This document shows, piece after piece, positions 9,553 through 17,260 of a stretch of DNA of 64,000 nucleotides. The notes beneath the pieces were generated by a model. It was not told the DNA's origin, ran no database searches, and worked only from the letters and a program-made list of their open reading frames with translations. The first letter of the stretch is position 1. Every line of letters begins with the position of its first letter. This DNA is from Bacteroidales bacterium (GTDB taxonomy: Bacteria; Bacteroidota; Bacteroidia; Bacteroidales; UBA932): assembly GCA_017399905.1 (NCBI GenBank), contig JAFQAR010000001.1, positions 95,752 through 159,751 of the forward strand. The letters run 5' to 3'. The position numbers and the translations under genes are program-made.

Positions 9553-10884
9553 TTATCTGCGCCTTCTCATCGCGCCTTTCATCATGTTGCCCATGTTGGC
9601 TCCCATGACTGTCTTCATCATCTTTCGGGTGCCTTCGAACTGCTTCAGAAGCTTGTTCACTTCAGGAAGCGAGGTTCCTGATCCGTCGGCGATCCTTTTG
9701 CGTCGGCTTCCGTTGATGCAGTCAGGATGTTCACGCTCGTATGGAGTCATCGAGAGGATGATTGCTTCAACGCTCTTGAACGAGCTGTTGTCCATATCGA
9801 CATCCTTGAGGGCCTTGCCCATGCCCGGAATCATCGAAGCGAGGTCCTTGATGTTACCCATCTTCTTGATCTGCTGTATCTGGTTGTAGAAATCCCAGAG
9901 GGTGAACTGGTCCTTGGCGAGCTTCTTCTTCAGTTCGCGGGCCTGAGCTTCGTCAAACTGCTCCTGAGCCTTCTCCACGAGGGAAACGACATCTCCCATT
10001 CCGAGGATACGGTCTGCGATACGTGAAGGGTGGAATACGTCGAGAGCCTCCATCTTCTCGCCTGTGCTGACGAACTTGATAGGCTTGCCGACTACTGCCT
10101 TGATCGAAAGTGCCGCACCGCCTCTTGTGTCACCGTCCATCTTGGTAAGCACGACTCCGTCGAAGTCGAGTCTGTCGTTGAATGTCTTCGCAGTCTCGAC
10201 CGCGTCCTGACCGGTCATCGCATCCACTACGAAGAGGGTCTCTGTAGGGTTGAGGGCTTCCTTGAGTGCTGAGATCTCGTCCATGAGCTCCTGGTCCACT
10301 GCAAGACGACCGGCAGTATCGACGATCACCACAGAATATCCTTCAGCCTTTGCTTTTGCTATGGCGTTCTTAGCGATCTGAATAGGGTCCTTGACGCCCT
10401 CTTCAGCATATACAGGCACTCCGATCTGCTCTCCGAGCACCTTAAGCTGGTCAATCGCCGCAGGACGGAAGTAGTCGCAGGCTGCAAGGAGTACCTTCAT
10501 TCCTCTCTTGCTCTTTATGTTGAGGGCAAGTTTGCCGGAGAACGTGGTCTTACCGGAACCGTTCAGACCGGCTACGAGAACCACCGCAGGCGAACCTTTT
10601 ACATTGATGTCTGCAGATTCGCTTCCCATGAGGGCTGCAAGTTCGTCGTGTACGATCTTTACGATCATCTGCTGAGGCTTTACAGCTGTCAGCACATTCT
10701 GTCCGATGGCCTTCTTCTTTACGTCATCGCAGAACTGCTTTGCTATCTTGTAGCTTACGTCGGCATCCAGAAGGGCACGGCGTATGTCCTTCATGGCTTC
10801 CGAGATGTTCACCTCGGTAATCTTTCCTTCTCCCTTGATGATCTTGAACGATCTCTCAAGTCTCTCGCTTAAATTTTCAAACAT
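9553..10884 (-). CDS. ffh: Signal recognition particle protein Ffh
   Basis: The 443-residue SRP54 GTPase binds SRP RNA and signal sequences of nascent membrane and secreted proteins and docks with FtsY. The N-domain helical bundle opens the protein. The G-domain has the P-loop GLNGSGKTTFSGKL near residue 107, DYFRPAAIDQL, DTAGRL, TKMDGDTRGGAALS and the closing GEKMEALDVF. The methionine-rich M domain (MMKTVMGANMGNMMKGAMRRRR) carries the RNA- and signal-binding site. It lies 17 bases downstream of lysA and may be co-transcribed with it. Confidence 0.96.
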   Translation of the reverse strand: MFENLSERLERSFKIIKGEGKITEVNISEAMKDIRRALLDADVSYKIAKQFCDDVKKKAIGQNVLTAVKPQQMIVKIVHDELAALMGSESADINVKGSPAVVLVAGLNGSGKTTFSGKLALNIKSKRGMKVLLAACDYFRPAAIDQLKVLGEQIGVPVYAEEGVKDPIQIAKNAIAKAKAEGYSVVIVDTAGRLAVDQELMDEISALKEALNPTETLFVVDAMTGQDAVETAKTFNDRLDFDGVVLTKMDGDTRGGAALSIKAVVGKPIKFVSTGEKMEALDVFHPSRIADRILGMGDVVSLVEKAQEQFDEAQARELKKKLAKDQFTLWDFYNQIQQIKKMGNIKDLASMIPGMGKALKDVDMDNSSFKSVEAIILSMTPYEREHPDCINGSRRKRIADGSGTSLPEVNKLLKQFEGTRKMMKTVMGANMGNMMKGAMRRRR

Positions 10885-10901
10885 ATGTGTACTTTTTCAA
10901 T

Positions 10902-12107
10902 TCATGCAAAATAGTCGGTAAAAGAAGGTGCGTCGTCCAGAGTGTCGCTGAAGACTGACGGCGCAAGGTCCTTCATGTTGTAGCGGCTTGCCATCACCTG
11001 TCCGTATGCTCCTGCGCTTCTGATGGCCATGAGGTCTCCGCGGACACTGAGCGGCAGAAGACGGCCGGCTCCCCAGACGTCGCTGGATTCGCAGACCGGA
11101 CCTACGATGTCATAGGCCTGGTGGGTAGGGAAGAATGTCCTCATCTCTGCGGAAAGGTTCTCGATCTTGTGATATGCTCCGTAGAGTGCCGGCCTTATGA
11201 GGTCGTTCATACCGGCATCCATGATCAGGAAGTTCTTCGTCTCACCGCTTTTGACGAACAGGACGCGTGAGATGAGGGTGGCGCAATGTGCGACGAGCGA
11301 ACGTCCGGGCTCCACATGCACCTGCTGGTCGTCACGACGGACTATGTTTCCTGCAATCGTAGAGAACCATGTCTCGAAGTCCGCAATCGGAGTGCCGTCC
11401 GGGTCGTCATAATCGACTCCCAGTCCTCCTCCGAGGTTGATGTTGTTTATCTTGAGGCCGTTTCTTTCGAAGTAAGCCACGATCTCGTTTACACGCTTGC
11501 ACTCGAGAGAGAACACTTCTTCCACACGTGTGATCTGTGAACCGATGTGGAAATGCAGACCGATGAAGTTGATGTGTTCGCTTTTGTTGAGTATGTCGAT
11601 GAGCTTCTCGAATTCGTGTTGTGATATGCCGAACTTGTTCTCATAAAGACCTGTCGTCACATATTTGTGGGTATGTGCATCGATGTCGGGATTGATCCTG
11701 ACAGAAACGTTCGCTTTCAATCCGTAACGGTGGGCCATCTCGTTGATGACGTATATCTCCTGGAGCGATTCGCAGTTGAAGGCTTCGATGCCGAGCTTCA
11801 GGGCCTCATATATCTCCTTGTCGCTTTTGCCGACGCCGGCATATACTATCTTTTCAGCGGGGAATCCGCAGCTGTGTGCATGGAGAACCTCGTTTCCGCT
11901 GACGCAGTCGGCTCCGAATCCTTTCGAACTTATGTATTCGAGCAGTCTGCGCTCGACGTTCGCCTTGACGGCGTAATGAACCTTTATTCCGTATTCCTGC
12001 GCAAGTTCTGCTACATGGTCCACAGTCTTGCGGAAGAGCTCCATGTCGTAATAATAGAATGGAGTAGCTATCTTGTCGAGGCGGTCTATGATATTGTAAT
12101 CTAACAT
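10902..12107 (-). CDS. lysA: Diaminopimelate decarboxylase
   Basis: This PLP enzyme decarboxylates meso-diaminopimelate to lysine. The fold-type III lysine is Lys48 in YAVKAN, near the N-terminus. Other blocks are FGISQHEFE, GLHFHIGSQ, NLGGGLGVDY (phosphate binding), EPGRSLVAH and the C-terminal GPVCESSDVW with the active-site Cys from the partner subunit. The 401-residue length is normal. It is the upstream gene of the lysA-ffh pair and is divergent from the AraC-type regulator, with 110 bases between them. Confidence 0.95.
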   Translation of the reverse strand: MLDYNIIDRLDKIATPFYYYDMELFRKTVDHVAELAQEYGIKVHYAVKANVERRLLEYISSKGFGADCVSGNEVLHAHSCGFPAEKIVYAGVGKSDKEIYEALKLGIEAFNCESLQEIYVINEMAHRYGLKANVSVRINPDIDAHTHKYVTTGLYENKFGISQHEFEKLIDILNKSEHINFIGLHFHIGSQITRVEEVFSLECKRVNEIVAYFERNGLKINNINLGGGLGVDYDDPDGTPIADFETWFSTIAGNIVRRDDQQVHVEPGRSLVAHCATLISRVLFVKSGETKNFLIMDAGMNDLIRPALYGAYHKIENLSAEMRTFFPTHQAYDIVGPVCESSDVWGAGRLLPLSVRGDLMAIRSAGAYGQVMASRYNMKDLAPSVFSDTLDDAPSFTDYFA

Positions 12108-12217
12108 GTCGGTATGTGCGCAATTGTCAAGTTCCGTATATTTTCCTCCTTATGGCGAAAAACGATTGCAAAAATAGCGAAAAAATCATTAATTTCGCAT
12201 CAAATTCTTAACCAACC

Positions 12218-13414
12218 ATGTACGGATTAGTCGAACTCGTCTTCAATCTTGAACTTACGCTTGTCATCGGCATTGTGACCTCATTCATTCTGGGGTTCCT
12301 TCTGCTGCTTATAAAGGTGCCCGATACCGATTATTCCCGAAAGATCGCACGGGCAAAGAACACCATTTCTGTGTGTTTCTTCGTTTGTTCGTTCCTTATG
12401 TTCACATGCCTTCGTCATTCAGGTATGCCGGACTATGACAGATTCTCGTCCCTTATGATGTTCGTCATTACTGCCGTGTCTTCGGTAGTTCTTTCATATT
12501 CACTCATCAATGTGCTTGAAGATGAATTCATCGATATAGACAAGTTCTATCTTAACCTCGGTTCCGTGGTGGTATTCAGCTTTCTTCTGATGAAGTCATT
12601 GAATTGGGATACAGTATGGGCCCGCAATCTTGTCCTCTACGGTGGAGTAGTGCTTTTCCTGGCAAATTGTGCCGCACATGTCTTTCTGTTCAGGAAGGTG
12701 TATGCGAAGTGTGTGATGTCATTGGAACAGTATTATGACGAGGAATACGACCAGAGGCTCAGATGGATAAAGTTCTGCTATGTCATCATGATGCTTACGC
12801 AGATCTTCATCCTTGTATACATGCTTCTTCCACGTGGTTTCATGAAGATATATATCCTTTGGTATTCGCTTTTCATGCTTTATTTTGCCGCCAACTTCAT
12901 ATCATTCCTGGGTAGCCACAAGCTTATGCTCGACGCTTTCGCCTACAAGACGCTTTCCGGACAGGACCTTAAAAGGAAGCTTGACGAGAGCAGGAAAAGG
13001 AAGAATCTGCAGACTGGGCAGGAGAAGGAGGCAGATGTTCCGGAGCTGCAGGACAATACAGAAATAGAGTTCCAAAAGCTCGAGAAGGCTCTGGCAAAAT
13101 GGGTTGAGCAGAAGAATTTCAGGGAATACGACAGGACAAGAGACCAGATTGCGGAAGAGCTGAACACCACGAAGGAGTTCCTGCATTTCTATTTCATCAA
13201 TAAGGTAGGAGTCGATTTCCGTACGTGGAGGACAAACCTCAGGATAGAGGAAGCCAAGCGCCTTCTTCTTGAGAAGAAGGATGCTTCCATCAATATAATC
13301 GCCGAAGTCTCAGGCTTCAGCGACAAGTCAAATTTCCATCGTCAGTTTGTCAAGATTGTGGGGTGTTCTCCGAAGCAGTGGCGTGAGTCAGGTGGAAATC
13401 CAGCTCAAATATGA
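12218..13414 (+). CDS. Membrane-anchored AraC-family regulator (7TM-type)
   Basis: The first ~230 residues contain about six to seven hydrophobic segments (for example LTLVIGIVTSFILGFLLLLI, TISVCFFVCSFLMFTCL, FVITAVSSVVLSYSLI, FCYVIMMLTQIFILVYMLL). A charged linker at about 250-290 follows (KRKLDESRKRKNLQ). The C-terminal ~100 residues are an AraC/XylS DNA-binding domain with two helix-turn-helices, ending in SINIIAEVSGFSDKSNFHRQF and GCSPKQWR. Bacteroidota often use such membrane-bound AraC proteins. Signal and targets are unknown. Its 3' end overlaps the convergent lipoprotein gene by 65 bases. Confidence 0.85.
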   Translation: MYGLVELVFNLELTLVIGIVTSFILGFLLLLIKVPDTDYSRKIARAKNTISVCFFVCSFLMFTCLRHSGMPDYDRFSSLMMFVITAVSSVVLSYSLINVLEDEFIDIDKFYLNLGSVVVFSFLLMKSLNWDTVWARNLVLYGGVVLFLANCAAHVFLFRKVYAKCVMSLEQYYDEEYDQRLRWIKFCYVIMMLTQIFILVYMLLPRGFMKIYILWYSLFMLYFAANFISFLGSHKLMLDAFAYKTLSGQDLKRKLDESRKRKNLQTGQEKEADVPELQDNTEIEFQKLEKALAKWVEQKNFREYDRTRDQIAEELNTTKEFLHFYFINKVGVDFRTWRTNLRIEEAKRLLLEKKDASINIIAEVSGFSDKSNFHRQFVKIVGCSPKQWRESGGNPAQI

Positions 13415-13778
13415 TCTGTTCACCGGAATTCTTTCCTTCATCTTCATAGAGGACTATTGTCTCGGAAACTGTTTCAAACAGCCCTCCGTTCTTTTCTCCG
13501 TCGATGTCTTCCAGTACAATGTTCAGTGTGGCCTGTCCTTCAGGAGAGATTACGGCTTCTGACTTGAATTGTCCTTCACTTGAGGTGAATACCACTGTTT
13601 CATTGGTGTATTTGCCCCAATCAAGGGTGACCTGAATGTGTTCTATCGGGTTTCCGTCGGTGTCGGATACCTTGCCGGTCACATAAGGACCGATCTTGTC
13701 CTCAATTATTCCCATGTCGACCGCACAGGATGACAGCACCAGTGCCGGGATAATGAATATTAATCCTCTCTTCTTCAT
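13350..13778 (-). CDS. Putative lipoprotein, radical-SAM-associated-like
   Basis: A 142-residue lipoprotein: MKKRGLIFIIPALVLSSCA gives a lipobox with Cys18. The mature part starts with a carboxypeptidase-regulatory-like repeat (VTGKVSDTDGNPIEHIQVTLDWG), then TSSEGQF and the block EDIDGEKNGGLFE. That DIDG..NGG pattern resembles lipoproteins of the Bacteroides radical SAM/lipoprotein pair, but no radical SAM gene is in the window. Its start overlaps the stop of the preceding lipoprotein by 4 bases (ATGA). The last ~20 codons run antisense to the AraC gene, and the tail (THATASENTPQS) looks unlike the rest, so the stop may have moved downstream in this lineage. Confidence 0.7.
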   Translation of the reverse strand: MKKRGLIFIIPALVLSSCAVDMGIIEDKIGPYVTGKVSDTDGNPIEHIQVTLDWGKYTNETVVFTSSEGQFKSEAVISPEGQATLNIVLEDIDGEKNGGLFETVSETIVLYEDEGKNSGEQIIFELDFHLTHATASENTPQS

Positions 13779-14233
13779 TGTGCATCTGTTTTTGCAAGCT
13801 GGAAATTGCAGTCGTTCACGAAGAATGTGAGTTTCTCTTCGTCAAATGAAGGACCGCTCCATGAAATGTGATGTTCCTGTGATGCCGGAGCATAAGACAT
13901 TGTTTCAGGGTCTGCGCTGGCTGCGGTCACCTTGCATGTGATCACGTCCGAGAAACCTCCGGCACTTATGGAGTAAGTGCCATTGTTGTCTGTATATTCG
14001 CTCAGGGTCAGAATCGGGAGAGGGTAGAGGACGTTTGCGGGAAGAGCCTGCAGAGTCACCTTTATTCCCTGCAGCGGATTGTTGGTTCCGAGTTCGGAAA
14101 CTGCTCCTGAGATCACTATCTTGTGGTCTCCTTCAAGAGCCTCGTTCTCATTGTTTACGAGAGCGAGGCTGCAAGAGGTCGAAATTGCAGCAGCTGATAG
14201 CGATAAGATGATCTTCTTGATGGTTTTTCTCAT
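13775..14233 (-). CDS. Putative lipoprotein with carboxypeptidase-regulatory-like domain
   Basis: A 152-residue lipoprotein with signal IKKIILSLSAAAISTSCS and lipidated Cys21. The mature region has a beta-sandwich repeat: IVISGAVSELGTNNPLQGIKV, then a YTDNNGTYSISAGGF turn typical of carboxypeptidase-regulatory-like domains, and ends in NDCNFQLAK. It is the first gene of a two-gene unit with the downstream lipoprotein and has a consensus promoter at 14270-14300. Function is unknown. It may be a surface scaffold or a substrate of an unlinked modifying enzyme. Confidence 0.7.
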   Translation of the reverse strand: MRKTIKKIILSLSAAAISTSCSLALVNNENEALEGDHKIVISGAVSELGTNNPLQGIKVTLQALPANVLYPLPILTLSEYTDNNGTYSISAGGFSDVITCKVTAASADPETMSYAPASQEHHISWSGPSFDEEKLTFFVNDCNFQLAKTDAQ

Positions 14234-14269
14234 ATTCCGGTATATTGTCCGGCTCAGGTTTCAGTGCTG

Positions 14270-14300
14270 CAAATATACTCATTTTCTATAATTCTGCAAA
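14270..14300 (-). promoter_or_regulatory. Promoter of the lipoprotein pair
   Basis: On the minus strand: TTTG (14297-14300), 19-base spacer, TATATTTG (14270-14277). It is a consensus match lying in the 73-base gap between the GntR gene and the lipoproteins, so the pair is transcribed separately from the ABC operon. Confidence 0.7.
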
Positions 14301-14306
14301 TGTGGG

Positions 14307-14651
14307 TCAATGCTCTCTGAAGCAGTCTTCAGGATTCAGACCAAGCAGTTTCATCCGTCTGATTATCAGCGGAAGTTCATTTTCAAGGAACTCCTGCCTT
14401 TGCACACCAAGGACGATTTTCCTGGCATCGGGACTGGTGAAGTAGCCTATGCCCCTTCTGTTGTAGATGATGCCGTCAGAGGTCAGTTTCTCATAAGAAC
14501 GCATGACAGTATTCGGATTGACTCCTATTTCCGCTCCGTATTCACGTACCGAGGGAATCCTCGCATCCGGAGCGAGGTCCCCGCTCAGGATGCGTTCGCA
14601 GATAGCGTCACATATCTGCAGATATATCGGTTTGTTGTTGTTGAATTCCAT
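14307..14651 (-). CDS. GntR-family regulator, short YtrA type
   Basis: A 114-residue regulator with an N-terminal winged helix: PIYLQICDAICERILSGDL, PDARIPSVREYGAEIGVNPNTV as recognition helix region, and GIIYNRRGIGYF as the wing. The C-terminal ~40 residues form only a short helical dimerisation tail, as in YtrA regulators, which usually repress a neighbouring ABC exporter. It follows the permease gene by 4 bases and so probably autoregulates the three-gene operon. Confidence 0.88.
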   Translation of the reverse strand: MEFNNNKPIYLQICDAICERILSGDLAPDARIPSVREYGAEIGVNPNTVMRSYEKLTSDGIIYNRRGIGYFTSPDARKIVLGVQRQEFLENELPLIIRRMKLLGLNPEDCFREH

Positions 14652-14655
14652 GATC

Positions 14656-15543
14656 TTAGTGTTTCAATGTCTTGATCCTGAACCATATGCCTGCCATAAG
14701 CGCCAGGTTTACGACTGTGTCGCTGATGGTGTCTATGAGTACGAGGTTCTTGAATATTCCGTTGTTGAACATCTGAAGAATCGTGTTCGTGTCAGCATTT
14801 GCGTTGCTTACCATCTCTGCTGCCCAGGTCTCCATGTACGGTGTCATGATGATGCTTGTTGCCATGCTGAATGCAAATATTGCGAGGATGGTCTTTACTG
14901 TCTTGCCTCTTTTGAAGTAAAGTGCTCCAAGAAGGAACGGAAGCGTGATTCCGAATATCTCATCTGCATATAACCATGGTGAACTTATCTGTCTGATGAG
15001 GTCCTGAGCCAGAGCCGCGTTCTCTATGGTGATCGATTCATCGACAAAGTTCAAGGTAAGTTCCTTCATTTCGCCCATGTTTCTGATCAGTTCCATTGCA
15101 CCTGTGACGAGGTTCCTGCCGCATGTATGGTCAAGGGCGCAGATGATTGCGTCTGTCCCGAGGTGGAGGGCAAATCCGAGTACAGGGGCTATGATGCAGG
15201 TCATGAGGAACATGCTGACGAATTTCTCCAGTCTTGAAGCGGGGAGGGTGAGAAAGAACGAGCCGTACTGCTTTTCGGTGATCTTTCCGTAGCATTTGAC
15301 AGGCATTGTCACTACCATGCAGATTGTTGCTACAATGAAGATGAATGATCGCAGGCCGATGTCAGGGCCGTCCCATGTCGAGTTCAGTACAAGATTGAAT
15401 GTGTTCGTCAGGAAGTATGTTCCTATAGGAAAAATCGTTGATATGGTGAGGAGGCTGAGTCCGTAGTTGACCCAGCATGTCCTGAGGTCTGAAGCAAAGT
15501 ATTTCCCGAATCTGCGGAAATTGAATATATCGTTGGCTTTCAT
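14656..15543 (-). CDS. ABC transporter permease-like membrane protein
   Basis: A 295-residue membrane protein with about six hydrophobic helices (LSLLTISTIFPIGTYFLT, FIFIVATICMVVTMP, MFLMTCIIAPVLGFALHLG, ITLPFLLGALYF, ILAIFAFSMATSIIM, NLALMAGIWF). A periplasmic or loop region lies around residues 130-195. It has no ATPase motif and belongs with the ATPase encoded 12 bases upstream. Together they should be an ABC-2-like exporter, plausibly for an antibiotic, peptide or lipid stress, as in YtrA-controlled systems. Confidence 0.75.
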   Translation of the reverse strand: MKANDIFNFRRFGKYFASDLRTCWVNYGLSLLTISTIFPIGTYFLTNTFNLVLNSTWDGPDIGLRSFIFIVATICMVVTMPVKCYGKITEKQYGSFFLTLPASRLEKFVSMFLMTCIIAPVLGFALHLGTDAIICALDHTCGRNLVTGAMELIRNMGEMKELTLNFVDESITIENAALAQDLIRQISSPWLYADEIFGITLPFLLGALYFKRGKTVKTILAIFAFSMATSIIMTPYMETWAAEMVSNANADTNTILQMFNNGIFKNLVLIDTISDTVVNLALMAGIWFRIKTLKH

Positions 15544-15555
15544 ATCGTTAAGTGT

Positions 15556-16383
15556 CTATTTGTTGAAGATTTCCTTGATGATTTCCTTGTTCTGATGCAC
15601 TGTGTTGAAGAGTGCTTCCAGATTGACTTTGCTTTCCTCTCCGGAAAGGTTCCGCAGAACCTGGATGTTTCCACCTGGAATCATCTCGCAGTACAATGCG
15701 TCCTCCTGTCTTTCGTTCGAGTAGTCAAAGATGAGCTGTTCCGATATTTCTTCCATCGAGGCGTTGAGGAGTACATCCTGCCGGTCGAGGATGATTATCG
15801 GGTCGATGATGTTTTCAAGGTCGCGGACCTGATGTGTCGAGATGACTATGACAGAGTCTTCGCGTGTGTGTTTTGTGACAGCTTTTCTGAACTGTGCCTT
15901 TGAGGGGATATCGAGGCCGTTTGTCGGTTCGTCCATGAAAAGGTACTTTGTCCTGCATGCGAGGGCAAAGCTGATGTAGGTCTTCTTGAGCTGACCGAAG
16001 GACATCCTGGTCATCTTCTGTTCGGGATCTGTATCAAGTTCCTTCATGATTTCAATGAATTCCTCCATGTCGAAGCCATCCCAGAACTTGCCGTAATAGC
16101 GTGCGTACTCGACTGCCTTCATGTTCATTGGAGCAACCTCGTCGCTGAGGTAGTACTGGTCGGATAGAAACGACGGCCTCCTGTCAAAAGGGTTTTCTCC
16201 GTCTGTCTCGATGCTTCCTTCCTTTACCTTCTTAAGGCCGCATAGAAGTGTCAGCAATGTAGTCTTTCCTACGCCGTTTTCTCCAAGAAGTCCGTAGATA
16301 TGTCCTTCTTCGAGATTCATCGTGATGTTCTTCAGTACGACGTAATCGCCGTAGCTGAATCCGAGATCTTTGATTCTGATCAT
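15556..16383 (-). CDS. ABC transporter ATP-binding protein
   Basis: A 275-residue ATPase. Walker A is GLLGENGVGKTTLL near residue 32. The signature motif is altered: RMSFGQLKKTYISFALAC near residue 125 instead of LSGGQ. Walker B is TKYLFMDEPTNGLD and the switch is VIVISTHQVRD. The modified signature is typical of YtrB-like exporters. The last ~70 residues form an accessory domain. It is the first gene of the ATPase-permease-GntR operon and has a candidate promoter at 16460-16489. Confidence 0.88.
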   Translation of the reverse strand: MIRIKDLGFSYGDYVVLKNITMNLEEGHIYGLLGENGVGKTTLLTLLCGLKKVKEGSIETDGENPFDRRPSFLSDQYYLSDEVAPMNMKAVEYARYYGKFWDGFDMEEFIEIMKELDTDPEQKMTRMSFGQLKKTYISFALACRTKYLFMDEPTNGLDIPSKAQFRKAVTKHTREDSVIVISTHQVRDLENIIDPIIILDRQDVLLNASMEEISEQLIFDYSNERQEDALYCEMIPGGNIQVLRNLSGEESKVNLEALFNTVHQNKEIIKEIFNK

Positions 16384-16459
16384 AATGTTATACTTTTAGT
16401 CTATCTGTTAAGTATTAGTGTCTTTACGTATTCGTGTGTCTTAGTGAAGTAGTACACTG

Positions 16460-16489
16460 CGAAGGTAGTAAGAATTTAATTAAATGCAA
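16460..16489 (-). promoter_or_regulatory. Candidate promoter of the ABC/GntR operon
   Basis: On the minus strand: TTG (16487-16489), 19-base spacer, TACCTTCG (16460-16467). One mismatch from the TANNTTTG box. It lies about 77 bases before the ATPase start, leaving a leader where a GntR operator could sit. Confidence 0.5.
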
Positions 16490-16494
16490 TACCT

Positions 16495-16526
16495 TTTGTT
16501 AAATATTATTAAAAAGCATACATTTG
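16495..16526 (+). promoter_or_regulatory. Promoter of the outer-membrane barrel gene
   Basis: TTTG (16495-16498), 20-base spacer, TACATTTG (16519-16526), 45 bases before the ATG. It is divergent from, and only 5 bases away from, the candidate ABC operon promoter. Confidence 0.65.
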
Positions 16527-16571
16527 TATATAATTTTACTTTAACTGTCAAATACAACTAATACTATTAAG

Positions 16572-17255
16572 ATGAAAAAGTTTTATTTTGTTCTTGTATG
16601 CGCAGCTGCAATGTTCTTTGCCGTTGACGCAAATGCACAGCTTGGAGTAGGAGTGGGATATAATCTCGGTTCGAACTTTACAAGCCTTGATGACGATGCA
16701 CAGAATCTCAGTGGTTTCTATCTTGAAGCAACCTATGATTGGAATTTCATTGACAAGAGCTGGGGTTCCCTCGCTCTTCAGCCAGGTGTGAGATTCTCTT
16801 ATGTCGGTGAAGCTGAGTCAGAAGAGGAATTCGGTGTGAAGCTCAAAGCCAGCACAAACGAGACATATTTCGATATTCCTGTAAATGTGAAGTATTCTTA
16901 TGACCTTGGTTCAGTGAAGCTTTCCGCTTTTGCAGGTCCTGTCTTCTCTATGGGACTTACTTCGACGGAGAAGCTTGTGACAAAGGCTGACGGCGAGACC
17001 GGAAAGATTATCGCTCACAACTATACCGGCAAGGTCGTTACCAAAGGTGATGGCGCAACAGGTGAACTTGAAGGCGGTGTTACAGATTACGGACGTTTCG
17101 ACATCAAGGTCGGAGTCGGAGTCGGAGCAACAGTCATGGACAAGCTCAATGTGAAGGTCGGATACAACTTCGGTACATTGAACAGATATACAGGAGAAGC
17201 TGACGTGAGGTACAGCACCAACGTATTCTATGTAGGCCTTGGCTTTATGTTCTAA
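16572..17255 (+). CDS. Outer-membrane beta-barrel protein
   Basis: A 227-residue porin-like protein. The signal peptide (KFYFVLVCAAAMFFAVDANAQ) is cut near residue 23. The mature part is alternating beta strands (LGVGVGYNLGSNFTSL, SGFYLEATYDW, FDIPVNVKYSYDLG, NVKVGYNFGTLNRY) and closes with an aromatic C-terminus (NVFYVGLGFMF), the usual insertion signal for the outer membrane. Residues 135-144 and 155-164 form an internal repeat (LVTKADGETG / VVTKGDGATG), probably in an extracellular loop. It has its own promoter and terminator. Ligand unknown. Confidence 0.82.
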   Translation: MKKFYFVLVCAAAMFFAVDANAQLGVGVGYNLGSNFTSLDDDAQNLSGFYLEATYDWNFIDKSWGSLALQPGVRFSYVGEAESEEEFGVKLKASTNETYFDIPVNVKYSYDLGSVKLSAFAGPVFSMGLTSTEKLVTKADGETGKIIAHNYTGKVVTKGDGATGELEGGVTDYGRFDIKVGVGVGATVMDKLNVKVGYNFGTLNRYTGEADVRYSTNVFYVGLGFMF

Positions 17256-17260
17256 GAGAC

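Noticed and set aside
12169-12176. TATTTTTG box as promoter of lysA on the minus strand
   Set aside because: No TTTG box at the expected 19-20 base distance, so support is too weak to list as a promoter.
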